Assembly: GCA_043758755.1 (NCBI GenBank)
Contig: JAYVMW010000016.1
Location: 248,001 to 312,000 of the forward strand
Source of the DNA: Solimicrobium sp043758755
Lineage (GTDB): Bacteria > Pseudomonadota > Gammaproteobacteria > Burkholderiales > Burkholderiaceae_D
Length of the DNA: 64,000 nt
Reading direction: 5' to 3'
Position 1 is the first letter of the stretch, and every line of letters starts with the position of its first letter. The notes under the pieces were generated by a model. That model had not been told where the DNA came from, did not search any database, and saw only the letters and a program-made list of their open reading frames with translations. The translations under genes were made by a program, and so were the position numbers. Shown in pieces: positions 34,693-43,778 of the stretch.

Positions 34693-35973
34693 TCAGTTCA
34701 CGCGCAGTGCGGCATCCAGAATCGCCAGTGCTTCAGTGAGCACCGCATCAGGAATAGTCAGCGGGAACAGGAAGCGGATCACGTTGCCATACACGCCGCA
34801 GGTCAGCAACAGCAGACCTTTGGACAGCGCGAAGGCCTGTACTTTTTTGGTGAAATCAGCATCAGGCACGCCAGTAACAGGATGCTTGAATTCAATCGCA
34901 ATCATCGAACCCAGACCGCGTACTTCTGCAACGCGGCTGGCCACATTCTTGTCCCGCATCGTGTCGTTCAACTGTTTGGTCAGACGCTGACCCAGCACAT
35001 TGGCGCGCTCGCTGAGTTTTTCTTCGTCAATGATTTCCAGCACGGCCAGCGCGGATGCCACGGCCAGTGCATTACCCGCATACGTACCACCCAGACCGCC
35101 GGGATTAGGGCCATCCATGATTTCCGCTTTACCGCACACACCCGACAACGGCATACCGCCGGCCAGACTTTTTGCGATCGTCATCAGATCGGGAATCACG
35201 CCGTAATGTTCCATGGCAAACAGTTTGCCGGTACGGGCAAAACCGGTCTGGATTTCATCGGCGATGAGCAAAATGCCGTACTGGTCGCACACAGTGCGCA
35301 GTGCCTGCATGAATGGTTTCGGTGTAACGCAGAATCCGCCTTCACCCTGAATCGGCTCGATAATGATTGCAGCGACACTGGATGGTTCGATATCGGTTTT
35401 GAGCAGGGTATGCAGCGCGGAGAGCGCATCTTCCACCGACATACCGTGCACTTCGTTCGGAAACGGAGCGTGATAAATACCGCCCGGGAATGGGCCAAAA
35501 CCGATTTTGTACGGATCGACTTTACCGGTCAGTGCCATACCCATTGAGGTACGGCCATGGAATGCGCCGGAAAAAGCAATAATGCCAGGGCGCTTGGTGT
35601 AGGAACGGGCAATCTTGACGGCATTTTCAACGGCTTCGGCACCGGTGGTAAAGAACGCGGTTTTCTTGGCGTGCGTACCTGGTGTGAGTTTGTTGATTTT
35701 TTCTGCCAGTTCAACGTAGCTGGCGTACGGCACAACCTGATAAGCGGTATGGGTAAACTGATCCAGCTGTTTTTTTATTGCTGCAACAATTTTAGGATGA
35801 CGATGTCCGGTGTTAAGAACAGCAATGCCGGCTGCGAAATCAATGTAACGGTTACCTTCAATATCCCACAGTTCGGAATTCTCGGCGCGCTCGGCGTAAA
35901 AATTGCACATTACACCTACTCCGCGAGGCGTTGCCGCATCCTTGCGGTCTTTCCATTCTTGATTCGAGTTCAT
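34693..35973 (-). CDS. gabT: 4-aminobutyrate--2-oxoglutarate transaminase
   Basis: 426 residues. The start has AGGA seven bases before the ATG. Features are WDIEGNRYIDFAAGIAVLNT, KKTAFFTTGAEAVENAVKIA, IAFSGAFHGRTSMGMALTGK and LLIADEIQTGFARTGKLFAM, with PLP Lys in LMTIAKSLAGGMPLSGVCGK. It converts GABA and 2-oxoglutarate to succinate semialdehyde and glutamate. gabD follows immediately, and the puuA- and spuC-like genes downstream feed 4-aminobutanal toward GABA, so the four genes form a putrescine-to-succinate set. The missing link is an aminobutyraldehyde dehydrogenase, which could be encoded elsewhere or supplied by GabD promiscuity. Confidence 0.93.
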   Translation of the reverse strand: MNSNQEWKDRKDAATPRGVGVMCNFYAERAENSELWDIEGNRYIDFAAGIAVLNTGHRHPKIVAAIKKQLDQFTHTAYQVVPYASYVELAEKINKLTPGTHAKKTAFFTTGAEAVENAVKIARSYTKRPGIIAFSGAFHGRTSMGMALTGKVDPYKIGFGPFPGGIYHAPFPNEVHGMSVEDALSALHTLLKTDIEPSSVAAIIIEPIQGEGGFCVTPKPFMQALRTVCDQYGILLIADEIQTGFARTGKLFAMEHYGVIPDLMTIAKSLAGGMPLSGVCGKAEIMDGPNPGGLGGTYAGNALAVASALAVLEIIDEEKLSERANVLGQRLTKQLNDTMRDKNVASRVAEVRGLGSMIAIEFKHPVTGVPDADFTKKVQAFALSKGLLLLTCGVYGNVIRFLFPLTIPDAVLTEALAILDAALRVN

Positions 35974-36103
35974 TGCTGATTCCTGTTATTTCGGTTGTGA
36001 TAAATTCTTGAAACGCCGGTTTTTAACCGTGCGCCAGGCTGGCCTGGATTGTGATTTTATTTTTTTTGTGCTGAGTTTTTTGCTGCATTGTTTTTATTCA
36101 TCC

Positions 36104-36135
36104 GGTCCGGCAGTCGATGGGTTGATTGCCGGACC
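36104..36135 (-). terminator. Hairpin downstream of the TonB-dependent receptor gene
   Basis: GGTCCGGCA and TGCCGGACC form a nine-base stem with a 14-base loop, just after the receptor stop. Beyond it the minus strand reads GGATGAATAAAAAC, so there is no proper T-run. Possible terminator. Confidence 0.45.
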
Positions 36136-36158
36136 GAGTTGCTGCTTAACTGCTCAAT

Positions 36159-38699
36159 TTAGAACTTGGCTGACAGACTGACACCAATTTCGCGCGGCGC
36201 GATACGGTAAACCAGACCACCGGTTTGCGCCTGTTCGATCGGCTTCTGAACAACCATATTATTGTTGGTCAGATTTTTGACAAACAGCGTTGCTTCCCAT
36301 TCCTTCCAGCTCACACCGGTACTGATATCAAAGGTATGGTACGCAGGACGGTTAAAGTCAGGATTCACATCTCCATTAGGAAGATATGCAAGTCCACCGT
36401 AACTGGAGCCTACGAAGTGACCAGCACCACGAACAAAACCGAAGTAATCATCAGTAATATCGTAGCTGTAAGTCGCTGTCAGAGCCGCATTGAAGTTAGG
36501 CACACCGGGAATCCATGCACCTTTGGTTGCGCCAGGAATACCCGCGTCGGCGCCGGCATTGCTATCCAGTGTGGCGTGGGTATAACCACCGGCCAGATCG
36601 ATCAACAGACTGGAAATCGGTTTTACCTTCAGTTCCACCTCACCACCATACGATGTTGCAGTGCCGACGTTGACGTCATACGCAAAGCTGCACGCCAGTT
36701 CCAGTTCCTGCTGCATGTTTTTCCACTTGACATAGAACAGCGAAGTATTCAGCTGCACGGTGTTGTTCAGGAAACGGGCCTTGTCACCGACTTCATAGCT
36801 CCACAGTGAATCAGATGTGTAGCCGGCAGCGTTAGGACCTGGCAGTCCGCACAGTTGCCATGGCACCTGTGAGTTTGCACCACCAAGACGGAAACCCTCA
36901 GCAGCCGTAGCGAAGACCGAGTTGGTCGGAGACGTTTCCCAGATCACCGCAAATTTCGGCGTGCTCTTGCTGCCGCTGACAGTGGCCGCATTCGTGGTTG
37001 GCTGGTCGCCCTGATAGAACAGATCCTGGAAACTGGAGAAGGTTTGCTGCGCGCGCAGGTAACGAATACCGGCAGTAACGTGCAGTTCCGGTGTGAAGTA
37101 ATAGTTGGCTTCACCGAATACCGACTGTTGTGAATCATGGTACTTGTAAGTTCCGGTCCAGGTATTGTCGTTCGGGAATCCCTCCGCTACGCCGGATGGA
37201 TCGGATACCCAGTCAGGGGTGTTCCATACGCCCGGAAAGGCGGTTGGGTCCTGGCCGTATTTTGCAAAGGTCGCATTGAGTCCATACACAAAATCGTTTT
37301 CGTGAATCTTGGTGTAACCGTTAGATGCGTACGCACCAACCAGCCAGGTAACCGGATTGCCACCTTTTTCATACGGCTTGGATGCCATGCGCAATTCCTG
37401 CGAGAACTGCTTGACTTCATTTTCCAGAGTGACTGCCGATGGCAGAGCCTGAATTTCCTGTGCCATTGGTGTCAAACCACCGGTAACCGGATCTGGAGCC
37501 ATGTAGTAGTTGGCCAACTGCCAGCTGTTGGTGAACGTACCGTCCTGAATACGTTTGAATTCACGCTTGAAATAGCTGGTCACTGAAGTGATGTCGCCGA
37601 TGTCGGTGTTGTAGTTGATTGTCAGGCTTGGCACAGTCAACGCATCGGAACCGCGCTCATTGGTCGTTTTGCTGGTCTGGAACTTCTGCAGCGGAATCGG
37701 ATTGCCGCTTCCATCCAGTGCGACGTTACCGCCCTGAATCAGGTTGCTGTATGAAACATCGGTATCACCGGTTTTGACTTTTTGACTGATGATGTTCGGC
37801 ATAATGGTCAGATCTTTGGTCGGAGTCCACTTCACGCCGATCTTCACCACACCATTGTCCTGCCAGTTGATACCACTGTTGATCACATTGGCAGTGGTTT
37901 GATCAACCTGATTGATGTAACCACCGATATGTTGCGCTTCAACACCGACACGGATTGCCAGCTCACCGGGGATCAAAGGTTTGTTGATCACAATATTACC
38001 GTTGTAGTTTGGCGTATTGGCGCCCTGGGTATGCGATGCTTCAGTATAAAACTCGAGCGATTCTTCCTTGGTATTGGGTTGATTGGTAATGAATTTCACC
38101 GTACCGCCCATCGAGCTCGCGCCATACAGGGTACCCTGTGGTCCACGCAGCACTTCAACGTGGTCGATATCGAAGAATTTAGGTTCAGGCGTACCCATCG
38201 AATACTGGTTGGCCTGCGTCATCGACACGTCGTCCAGATAAACGCCCACAGTTGAAGAACCTGCCGACGAAGAAATACCGCGAATCTGAATATTGGACAG
38301 ACCAGGACCGTCGCCGGCATCACCACCACCACCGGCACCCGAGAACGAAATATTCGGAATTGAGCGAGTCACATCGGCGTAATCAGTAATGTGTTGCGCA
38401 GTGAGCTCATCGCCACCGATCACACTCATACTGATAGGCACTTTGCTGACATCCTCTTTACGTTTGGTCGCAGTCACCACAACCTGAGCAATGCCGGTCT
38501 GTTTGGACGCTGCAGACGCTGCAGCAGCTCCGGAGAGTTTGGCTTCAGGCGTGGCAGACTGTTCGGCAACCGGTGCTGTCTGGGCTTCAGTATTATCTGC
38601 CGGAGCGGCAGCAGCAGCTTCCTGTGCGTTGGCGGCGAGCGACATAAATGTCGAGGCCACGGCCAAAACCAGGGTTAAACGCTTGGTGCGAAGTTTCAT
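36159..38699 (-). CDS. TonB-dependent outer-membrane receptor
   Basis: 846 residues. The signal peptide ends near SLAANAQEA. An Ala/Pro-rich stretch follows, then the TonB box region IAQVVVTATKRKEDVSKVPI and the plug domain (QHITDYADVTRSIPNISFSG, IQIRGISSSAGSSTVGVYLD, FFDIDHVEVLRGPQGTLYGA). The rest is a 22-strand barrel, ending GVSLSAKF with the terminal Phe. The barrel type resembles receptors for organic substrates in CarO/oar-like clades, but the ligand is not determined. It sits next to the GABA genes on the same strand, separated by about 185 bases and a hairpin, so a shared substrate is only a suggestion. Confidence 0.93.
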   Translation of the reverse strand: MKLRTKRLTLVLAVASTFMSLAANAQEAAAAAPADNTEAQTAPVAEQSATPEAKLSGAAAASAASKQTGIAQVVVTATKRKEDVSKVPISMSVIGGDELTAQHITDYADVTRSIPNISFSGAGGGGDAGDGPGLSNIQIRGISSSAGSSTVGVYLDDVSMTQANQYSMGTPEPKFFDIDHVEVLRGPQGTLYGASSMGGTVKFITNQPNTKEESLEFYTEASHTQGANTPNYNGNIVINKPLIPGELAIRVGVEAQHIGGYINQVDQTTANVINSGINWQDNGVVKIGVKWTPTKDLTIMPNIISQKVKTGDTDVSYSNLIQGGNVALDGSGNPIPLQKFQTSKTTNERGSDALTVPSLTINYNTDIGDITSVTSYFKREFKRIQDGTFTNSWQLANYYMAPDPVTGGLTPMAQEIQALPSAVTLENEVKQFSQELRMASKPYEKGGNPVTWLVGAYASNGYTKIHENDFVYGLNATFAKYGQDPTAFPGVWNTPDWVSDPSGVAEGFPNDNTWTGTYKYHDSQQSVFGEANYYFTPELHVTAGIRYLRAQQTFSSFQDLFYQGDQPTTNAATVSGSKSTPKFAVIWETSPTNSVFATAAEGFRLGGANSQVPWQLCGLPGPNAAGYTSDSLWSYEVGDKARFLNNTVQLNTSLFYVKWKNMQQELELACSFAYDVNVGTATSYGGEVELKVKPISSLLIDLAGGYTHATLDSNAGADAGIPGATKGAWIPGVPNFNAALTATYSYDITDDYFGFVRGAGHFVGSSYGGLAYLPNGDVNPDFNRPAYHTFDISTGVSWKEWEATLFVKNLTNNNMVVQKPIEQAQTGGLVYRIAPREIGVSLSAKF

Positions 38700-39216
38700 A
38701 TCTGGAGATCTCCTACTGGGTTTAATATTGGATTAAATCGGATCCAGGCCACGCATTGCGAAACCTGATTTATGTGCATTTACTTCTTTTCAAAACTGTG
38801 TTTCGGAAAATCTGGGTGCTCCTACAGCACCTCCGAACGCAATTTTTGTACCAGACTCATAAACAGTCCTTATTCAAGCTAAAACAAGGGCACTTACGGC
38901 CTGACACGCGATAAATGTCGACTACGGCCTGAACTGACTTTTGATCAAAATTCAATAGGGGGTCTTATTGATTCGAAACCATTCTATTCGGCAAAAAATT
39001 GCCCATAAATGTTTAGTTCTGAATGTATGGTTGTCGAAATATGAAAGTAAATGAAAGCCCTGTGCAAACCACCGGAGAGTCCGATTTTTGCCTCGTTTTT
39101 TCTCAAAAATCGCCGCAATAGCGTTGTTTTCCGAGCAGACGTCTACGCAAAACCGCTGCGCAGGCAGATAATACTTTCCGGCAACCCACGCCCGAATTTG
39201 GTACACTGCACGCCTT
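38700..39216. other. Intergenic region between divergent receptor and lipB genes
   Basis: About 515 bases that must hold promoters for the receptor gene and lipB. A minus-strand open frame at 38952-39206 has no protein-like features. No operator, terminator or RNA gene was recognised with confidence. Confidence 0.45.
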
Positions 39217-39861
39217 ATGCCTGCCTCTCATTCCCCTATCAGCGTCATCGAACGCGGCAAGGAAGATTTTGCCCACACCTTCGCTGCCATGCGCGCCTAT
39301 ACCGATGCGCGCACCATTGCCTCTGAAGATCAGCTCTGGATCGTTGAGCATGACCCGGTGTATACACTGGGCCTGGCCGCAGATACCGCTCATATATTGA
39401 ATGCCCGGCAGATTCCGGTGGTGCAGACCGACCGGGGCGGCGAGGTGACCTACCATGGCCCGGGGCAGGTGGTGATTTATGCCCTGCTCGACCTGAAACG
39501 GCAGCGCCGGGCCGGCATGATCCGTGAATTTGTACACAATATTGAACAGGCTGTAATCAATACCCTGGTCAGTTATCAGATCGAATCCGTGCGCAAAGCA
39601 GGCGCGCCGGGTATATATATCGGCCAGGGGCAGTTTGCCGGCGCAAAAATTGCCGCTCTCGGTCTGAAGGTGCGCGCGTCCGGCTGTACCTATCACGGCG
39701 TGTCCCTCAATGTGGCGATGGACCTGACCCCGTTTTCTTTTATCAATCCCTGTGGTTACCCTGATCTGACGTGCGTGGATATGCGCTCGCTGGGTGTGGA
39801 AGCCAGTCTGGCCGAAGTACAAAATGCCTTGGCCGGGCAATTACAAGAGTTACTATCATGA
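39217..39861 (+). CDS. lipB: Octanoyltransferase LipB
   Basis: 214 residues. LipB moves octanoyl from acyl carrier protein to lipoyl domains. Marks are WIVEHDPVYTLGLAADTAHI, VVQTDRGGEVTYHGPGQVVI, the active-site Lys in GAKIAALGLKVRASGCTYHG and the catalytic Cys in SGCTYHGVSLNV. These match the family well, and length is normal. The stop overlaps the lipA start (ATGA), a conserved lipB-lipA order in betaproteobacteria. No clear ribosome site is seen before the ATG at 39217, which follows an AT-poor leader. Confidence 0.95.
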   Translation: MPASHSPISVIERGKEDFAHTFAAMRAYTDARTIASEDQLWIVEHDPVYTLGLAADTAHILNARQIPVVQTDRGGEVTYHGPGQVVIYALLDLKRQRRAGMIREFVHNIEQAVINTLVSYQIESVRKAGAPGIYIGQGQFAGAKIAALGLKVRASGCTYHGVSLNVAMDLTPFSFINPCGYPDLTCVDMRSLGVEASLAEVQNALAGQLQELLS

Positions 39862-40835
39862 ACAAACCTGAAGACAGCACGCCCTACAACCCGAGTGAAA
39901 AACAGAAGGGATCGAGCAAAACTTCGCGCATCCCGATCAAGATCGTGCCCTATGAAAAGCTGGCCAAGCCCAGTTGGATCCGCGTCAAGGGCGCCTCGCC
40001 GAATACCCGCTTCAATGAAATCAAGGATATTCTGCGCGCCAGCGGTCTGGTCACCGTCTGTGAAGAAGCTTCCTGCCCGAATATCGGCGAATGTTTTGGC
40101 AAAGGTACGGCCACCTTCATGATCATGGGTGACAAATGCACCCGGCGCTGCCCGTTTTGCGATGTCGGGCACGGCCGCCCTGATCCGCTCGATGAAAATG
40201 AACCCCAGACGCTGGCCAACACCATTGCCCGTCTCAAACTCAGCTATGTGGTGATTACTTCAGTGGATCGCGATGATTTGCGCGATGGTGGTGCGGGCCA
40301 CTTTGCTGAGTGCATCAAAAAAGTGCGCGAACTCGCACCGCACACCAAGATTGAAATTCTGACCCCGGATTTCCGTGGTCGCATGGACCGCGCCCTGGAA
40401 ATTCTGCATGCCAACCCGCCGGACGTGATGAACCACAATCTCGAAACCGTGCCGCGCCTGTATAAAGAAGTGCGCCCCGGTTCCGATTACGCCTATTCGC
40501 TGACCCTGCTCAAACGCTTCAAGGAAACCCATCCCGACACCCCGACCAAATCCGGCATCATGGTCGGGCTGGGCGAAACCGATGAAGAAATCCTGCAGGT
40601 CATGCGCGATCTGCGCGCCCATGATGTGGACATGCTGACACTGGGCCAGTACCTGATGCCCAGTGGCGACCATTTGCCGGTGCGACGTTATGTGCACCCG
40701 GATACGTTCAAAATGTTTGAAGAAGAAGCCTACAAAATGGGTTTTGCCCATGCTGCGGTGGGTGCCATGGTCAGAAGTTCGTACCACGCCGATGTGCAGG
40801 CGCATGGGGCTGGGGTGGATGTTAACGATCAGTAG
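39858..40835 (+). CDS. lipA: Lipoyl synthase LipA
   Basis: 325 residues. A radical SAM enzyme that inserts two sulfurs into octanoyl groups. The auxiliary cluster motif is seen as SCPNIGECFGKGTATFMIMG, and the radical SAM motif as CTRRCPFCDVGHGRP (C-x3-C-x2-C). The core YVVITSVDRDDLRDGGAGHF and the C-terminal RSSYHADVQA region with the conserved R-S-S-Y are typical. The ATG overlaps the lipB stop. The frame is open earlier, but only this start avoids running deep into lipB. Cytoplasmic, with lipoate-dependent dehydrogenases as end users. Confidence 0.97.
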   Translation: MNKPEDSTPYNPSEKQKGSSKTSRIPIKIVPYEKLAKPSWIRVKGASPNTRFNEIKDILRASGLVTVCEEASCPNIGECFGKGTATFMIMGDKCTRRCPFCDVGHGRPDPLDENEPQTLANTIARLKLSYVVITSVDRDDLRDGGAGHFAECIKKVRELAPHTKIEILTPDFRGRMDRALEILHANPPDVMNHNLETVPRLYKEVRPGSDYAYSLTLLKRFKETHPDTPTKSGIMVGLGETDEEILQVMRDLRAHDVDMLTLGQYLMPSGDHLPVRRYVHPDTFKMFEEEAYKMGFAHAAVGAMVRSSYHADVQAHGAGVDVNDQ

Positions 40836-40847
40836 TGGTGAGAAATT

Positions 40848-41081
40848 TCAGCAGGCTCTTAAACGCTCACGAACGTGGGGGACTTCTGTATGGCCAACCG
40901 CTCTCACATCAGTCACCTCAAGAGTTGATACGCCTATCGTCTCACCTTCCAACGTCGTAAATTCCACTTCGTAGGCTTTGCCATCCCGATTTACGTGAAT
41001 GACAACCCCAACATCGCCAGGTTCCAAACCGAAGCTGGGAATACTTTTTGTCAGTACTACCTGATCATGTTCTTTCATCAT
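40848..41081 (-). CDS. DUF4926 protein
   Basis: 77 residues. MKEHDQVVLTKSIPSFGLEP and GDVGVVIHVNRDGKAYEVEF, then TTLEGETIGVSTLEVTDVRA, match my memory of DUF4926: a short beta-barrel with an SH3-like fold and the ending LEVTDVR. The function is unknown; such genes commonly pair with DUF6883 genes. AAGGGA lies five bases before the first of two ATGs. Its start overlaps the stop of the upstream DUF6883-like gene. The pair is compact, converges with lipA, and may be an accessory two-gene module, possibly toxin-antitoxin-like. Confidence 0.78.
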   Translation of the reverse strand: MMKEHDQVVLTKSIPSFGLEPGDVGVVIHVNRDGKAYEVEFTTLEGETIGVSTLEVTDVRAVGHTEVPHVRERLRAC

Positions 41082-41383
41082 GATTGTCCCTTAGATGGAT
41101 ATGCGGTTATCAAACGAACAAAATCCGTGTCACGGTCTTGCTGCCACACCGCACATACCAAAGGAAGTGGCACTCTCTCAGGTGTGTTGAGCGGACCTAC
41201 TACAGAATATTTTGTCCCATGGACGGATACCATGACGCTTGTAACCGGATTGCAAACGGCATGGTCGTAAAACGAGTTTTCCAAAACCTGCGAGTTCGAA
41301 ATGTGTGAATGTCGAACCTGAATCTGACTTGGTGGTATAACAAGTCCCTTCTGCACACTGACCATATTAACCAACAATCCCAT
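41078..41383 (-). CDS. DUF6883-like protein paired with DUF4926
   Basis: About 101 residues from an ATG at 41383; the frame is open to 41479, inside the end of the M20 peptidase gene, so the true start is unsure. The C-terminal half KYSVVGPLNTPERVPLPLVC and VWQQDRDTDFVRLITAYPSK fits DUF6883, where a strand with G-x-Y-x-V leads to W and a final R-x-I-T-A-Y-P. No domain function is known. The N-terminal third is weakly similar, so the gene may be truncated by the neighbouring peptidase end. It overlaps the DUF4926 start at its stop, a tight pair. Confidence 0.6.
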   Translation of the reverse strand: MGLLVNMVSVQKGLVIPPSQIQVRHSHISNSQVLENSFYDHAVCNPVTSVMVSVHGTKYSVVGPLNTPERVPLPLVCAVWQQDRDTDFVRLITAYPSKGQS

Positions 41384-41423
41384 TTGTTGACATAACCACA
41401 CAAAATTTAAATCCTGACCAACT

Positions 41424-42833
41424 TCACTTCTGCTGCGCATACAACTTGACCAGCTCCACCATGTAATCGCGCCCCTCATACAGGGATTTGACGCGGATCT
41501 GCTCGTTCAAGCCGTGGATGTGGCCATAATCGGCATCGTAAAAAATGCCGGGAATGCCGTAGGTCGGAATCCCCACCGAACCCAGATAGCGGCCATCGGT
41601 AGCACCGGTGGACATGGTCGTGAGCATGGGTACGCCTGGAAACATTTTTTTGCCCAGCGCAACCGCCGGATCAATAATTGCAGCCCTCAAAGGTACCGCA
41701 CCGGCCACCGTTGCCATTTTGTCGGCGAAGCCAATTTTCACCTCTGGATCGGCAACCACTCTGGTCAGCACATCTTTAACCTGCTCGATGGTTTCACCGG
41801 GGGTGATGCGGCAGTTCACATTGGCATGGGCGCGCTGCGGCAGCGCATTCTTGGCATGTCCGGCCTCGACCATGGTCGCAACACAGGTCGTGCGTATCGT
41901 GCCATTCAGGGTTGGGTCCTGCGAGATCAGATCTGCTGCGGCATTATCGTCCGGATGCGCGACCAGCTCTTTAAATGCAGCACCGGCCGGGCCCGGGGTC
42001 TGTGCACTTAACTGGGTGAGCATCGCCCTTGTGGTGTCGTTCAGATGCACCGGAAAGGCATACTCAGAGACGCGTTGCAGGGCGCGGGCCAACTGATAAA
42101 TCGCATTCGACTTGACCGGGCGCGAACTGTGGCCGCCGCTGTTGGTGAGCTCCAGATCAAAATCCTGATAGGTTTTTTCGCCGACGTTGATGGCCAGATA
42201 TTGCGGTTTGCCGTTGGCATCGAGTACGCCGCCGCCACCTTCATTGAGGGCAAATTCTGCGTCGATCAATTCGCGGCGATTTTGACCCAGCCACTGTGCA
42301 CCATTGAATGCACCGCCTTCCTCACCACAGGTCAGGGCCATTTTGATGGTGCGGCGCGGTTTGTATCCGGATTTTTTGAAATTGATCATGGCATCGGCCC
42401 AGATAGCGGCCTGCGCCTTGTCGTCCGAAGAACCGCGTCCATAAAAATAGCCGTTTTCTTCAATCAGTCGGAACGGATCGCGGGTCCAGTCGGCAGGATT
42501 GGCTTCAACCACATCAAGATGCGCCAGCAGCAGAATCGCGCGCGCCTTTGGATCAGAACCAGGCAGAACCGCAACCAGTCCACCATTTTTGGGATAGCGC
42601 GGAACACTGAAAAAAGTCAGTTGGGCATCGTCAAAGCCGGCTGCCTTCATGCGCCTTCCCACTTTGGCTGCGGCCGCTGTGCAGGAACCGACCGACTCGG
42701 TAGTATTGGTCTCGACCAGCTCTTTGTAGAGCGACCGGAAGGCAGCCTGATCGGCACGCACGACCTGTGCCGATGCCGTGCAAACGATGCTGCTCAAAAG
42801 CAGACTGGTCAAAGTTGAAAAAATCATTCTCAT
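41424..42833 (-). CDS. Exported M20-family metallopeptidase
   Basis: 469 residues. GGAG lies seven bases before the ATG at 42833, and the frame is open farther upstream without one. MRMIFSTLTSLLLSSIVCTA is a signal peptide. Family features are ILLLAHLDVVEANPADW, YGRGSSDDKAQAAIWADAMI, MALTCGEEGGAFNGAQWLGQ and NEGGGGVLDANGKPQYLAIN, giving the His/Asp/Glu/Glu zinc centre of M20 peptidases. It should cleave small peptides or acylated amino acids in the periplasm. The neighbours are unrelated by function, and the gene is separate from the ABC operon, which faces the other way. Confidence 0.92.
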   Translation of the reverse strand: MRMIFSTLTSLLLSSIVCTASAQVVRADQAAFRSLYKELVETNTTESVGSCTAAAAKVGRRMKAAGFDDAQLTFFSVPRYPKNGGLVAVLPGSDPKARAILLLAHLDVVEANPADWTRDPFRLIEENGYFYGRGSSDDKAQAAIWADAMINFKKSGYKPRRTIKMALTCGEEGGAFNGAQWLGQNRRELIDAEFALNEGGGGVLDANGKPQYLAINVGEKTYQDFDLELTNSGGHSSRPVKSNAIYQLARALQRVSEYAFPVHLNDTTRAMLTQLSAQTPGPAGAAFKELVAHPDDNAAADLISQDPTLNGTIRTTCVATMVEAGHAKNALPQRAHANVNCRITPGETIEQVKDVLTRVVADPEVKIGFADKMATVAGAVPLRAAIIDPAVALGKKMFPGVPMLTTMSTGATDGRYLGSVGIPTYGIPGIFYDADYGHIHGLNEQIRVKSLYEGRDYMVELVKLYAQQK

Positions 42834-43076
42834 TGCGCTTCTCCACTGGAGGTTAATGAACAGGCAGTCTGGCCAAAGACAGCAGTATAGGTGACAGGGT
42901 GAATAAATATTTTTCGCCATGCAGTATCCACCCTCAAACTATTGATTGCAAGCAACTTTGCTGTGGCAGAGATTGGGCCCGATAACAACTGTTTCGACCA
43001 GTTCCCACATTAGAATGTTGCATCCAACTCTCCTCACCTATAATCAACAGTTCAACATCCCACTCTGGAGTCGTCC

Positions 43077-43778
43077 ATGTATCCGGTAGTATTTAAAAAA
43101 GTCGTCAAAACCTATCACCTGGACGCAGTCGATGTGCCCGCCCTGATCGACATCGATCTGGAAATCCGGCCCAACTGCTTTACCGTTATCTCGGGACCAT
43201 CCGGCAGCGGCAAAACCACACTGCTGAACCTGATCGGTTGCATCGATCGCGCCAATTCCGGGGAAGTAATTGTGGCCGGAAAGAATGTGAATGCCATGTC
43301 GGACAATGCATTGTCCGATTTCCGGGCCCAGCACCTCGGTTATATTTTTCAGAATTTCAATTTACTGCCAGTACTCACCACCTATGAAAATGTCGAATAT
43401 CCGCTGATTCTGACCAAAGTCCCCGCCGCCCAGCGCAAAGAGCGGGTACTGGCGCTGCTGGATGCAGTCGGCCTGGCGGACCGGATTCAGAACCGGCCCG
43501 GACAATTATCGGGCGGACAGCGCCAGCGCGTTGCCATTGCGCGTGCACTGGCTACCGGCCCGAAACTGGTGCTGGCCGATGAACCGACCGCCAACCTGGA
43601 CAGCCAGACCGGCGCAGCCATCATTACCCTGATGCGTAAAATGCAGCGCGAACATCAGGTTTCCTTTGTCTTTTCTTCGCACGATCCCCAAGTGCATGCC
43701 GAAGCCGATGACACCATTTATATCCGGGACGGCAGAATTACCGGCATCGAACGCCAGGCTCTGGAGACTGCGGTATGA
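43077..43778 (+). CDS. ABC transporter ATPase, LolD/MacB type
   Basis: 233 residues. Walker A ISGPSGSGKTTLLNLIGCID, signature QLSGGQRQRVAIARALATGP and Walker B KLVLADEPTANLDSQTGA are all present. The YPVVFKKVVKTYHLDAVDVP start and the loop LTTYENVEYPLILTKVPAAQ are LolD/MacB-like. It supplies ATP hydrolysis for the FtsX-type permease in the next gene, whose ATG overlaps its stop (ATGA). The downstream LolA-like and outer-membrane genes make it part of a four-gene envelope transport unit. The gap of about 240 bases before it holds its promoter. Confidence 0.94.
   Translation: MYPVVFKKVVKTYHLDAVDVPALIDIDLEIRPNCFTVISGPSGSGKTTLLNLIGCIDRANSGEVIVAGKNVNAMSDNALSDFRAQHLGYIFQNFNLLPVLTTYENVEYPLILTKVPAAQRKERVLALLDAVGLADRIQNRPGQLSGGQRQRVAIARALATGPKLVLADEPTANLDSQTGAAIITLMRKMQREHQVSFVFSSHDPQVHAEADDTIYIRDGRITGIERQALETAV

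Noticed and set aside
38952..39206. Minus-strand open frame upstream of lipB
   Set aside because: Composition is not protein-like, and no ribosome site is present.
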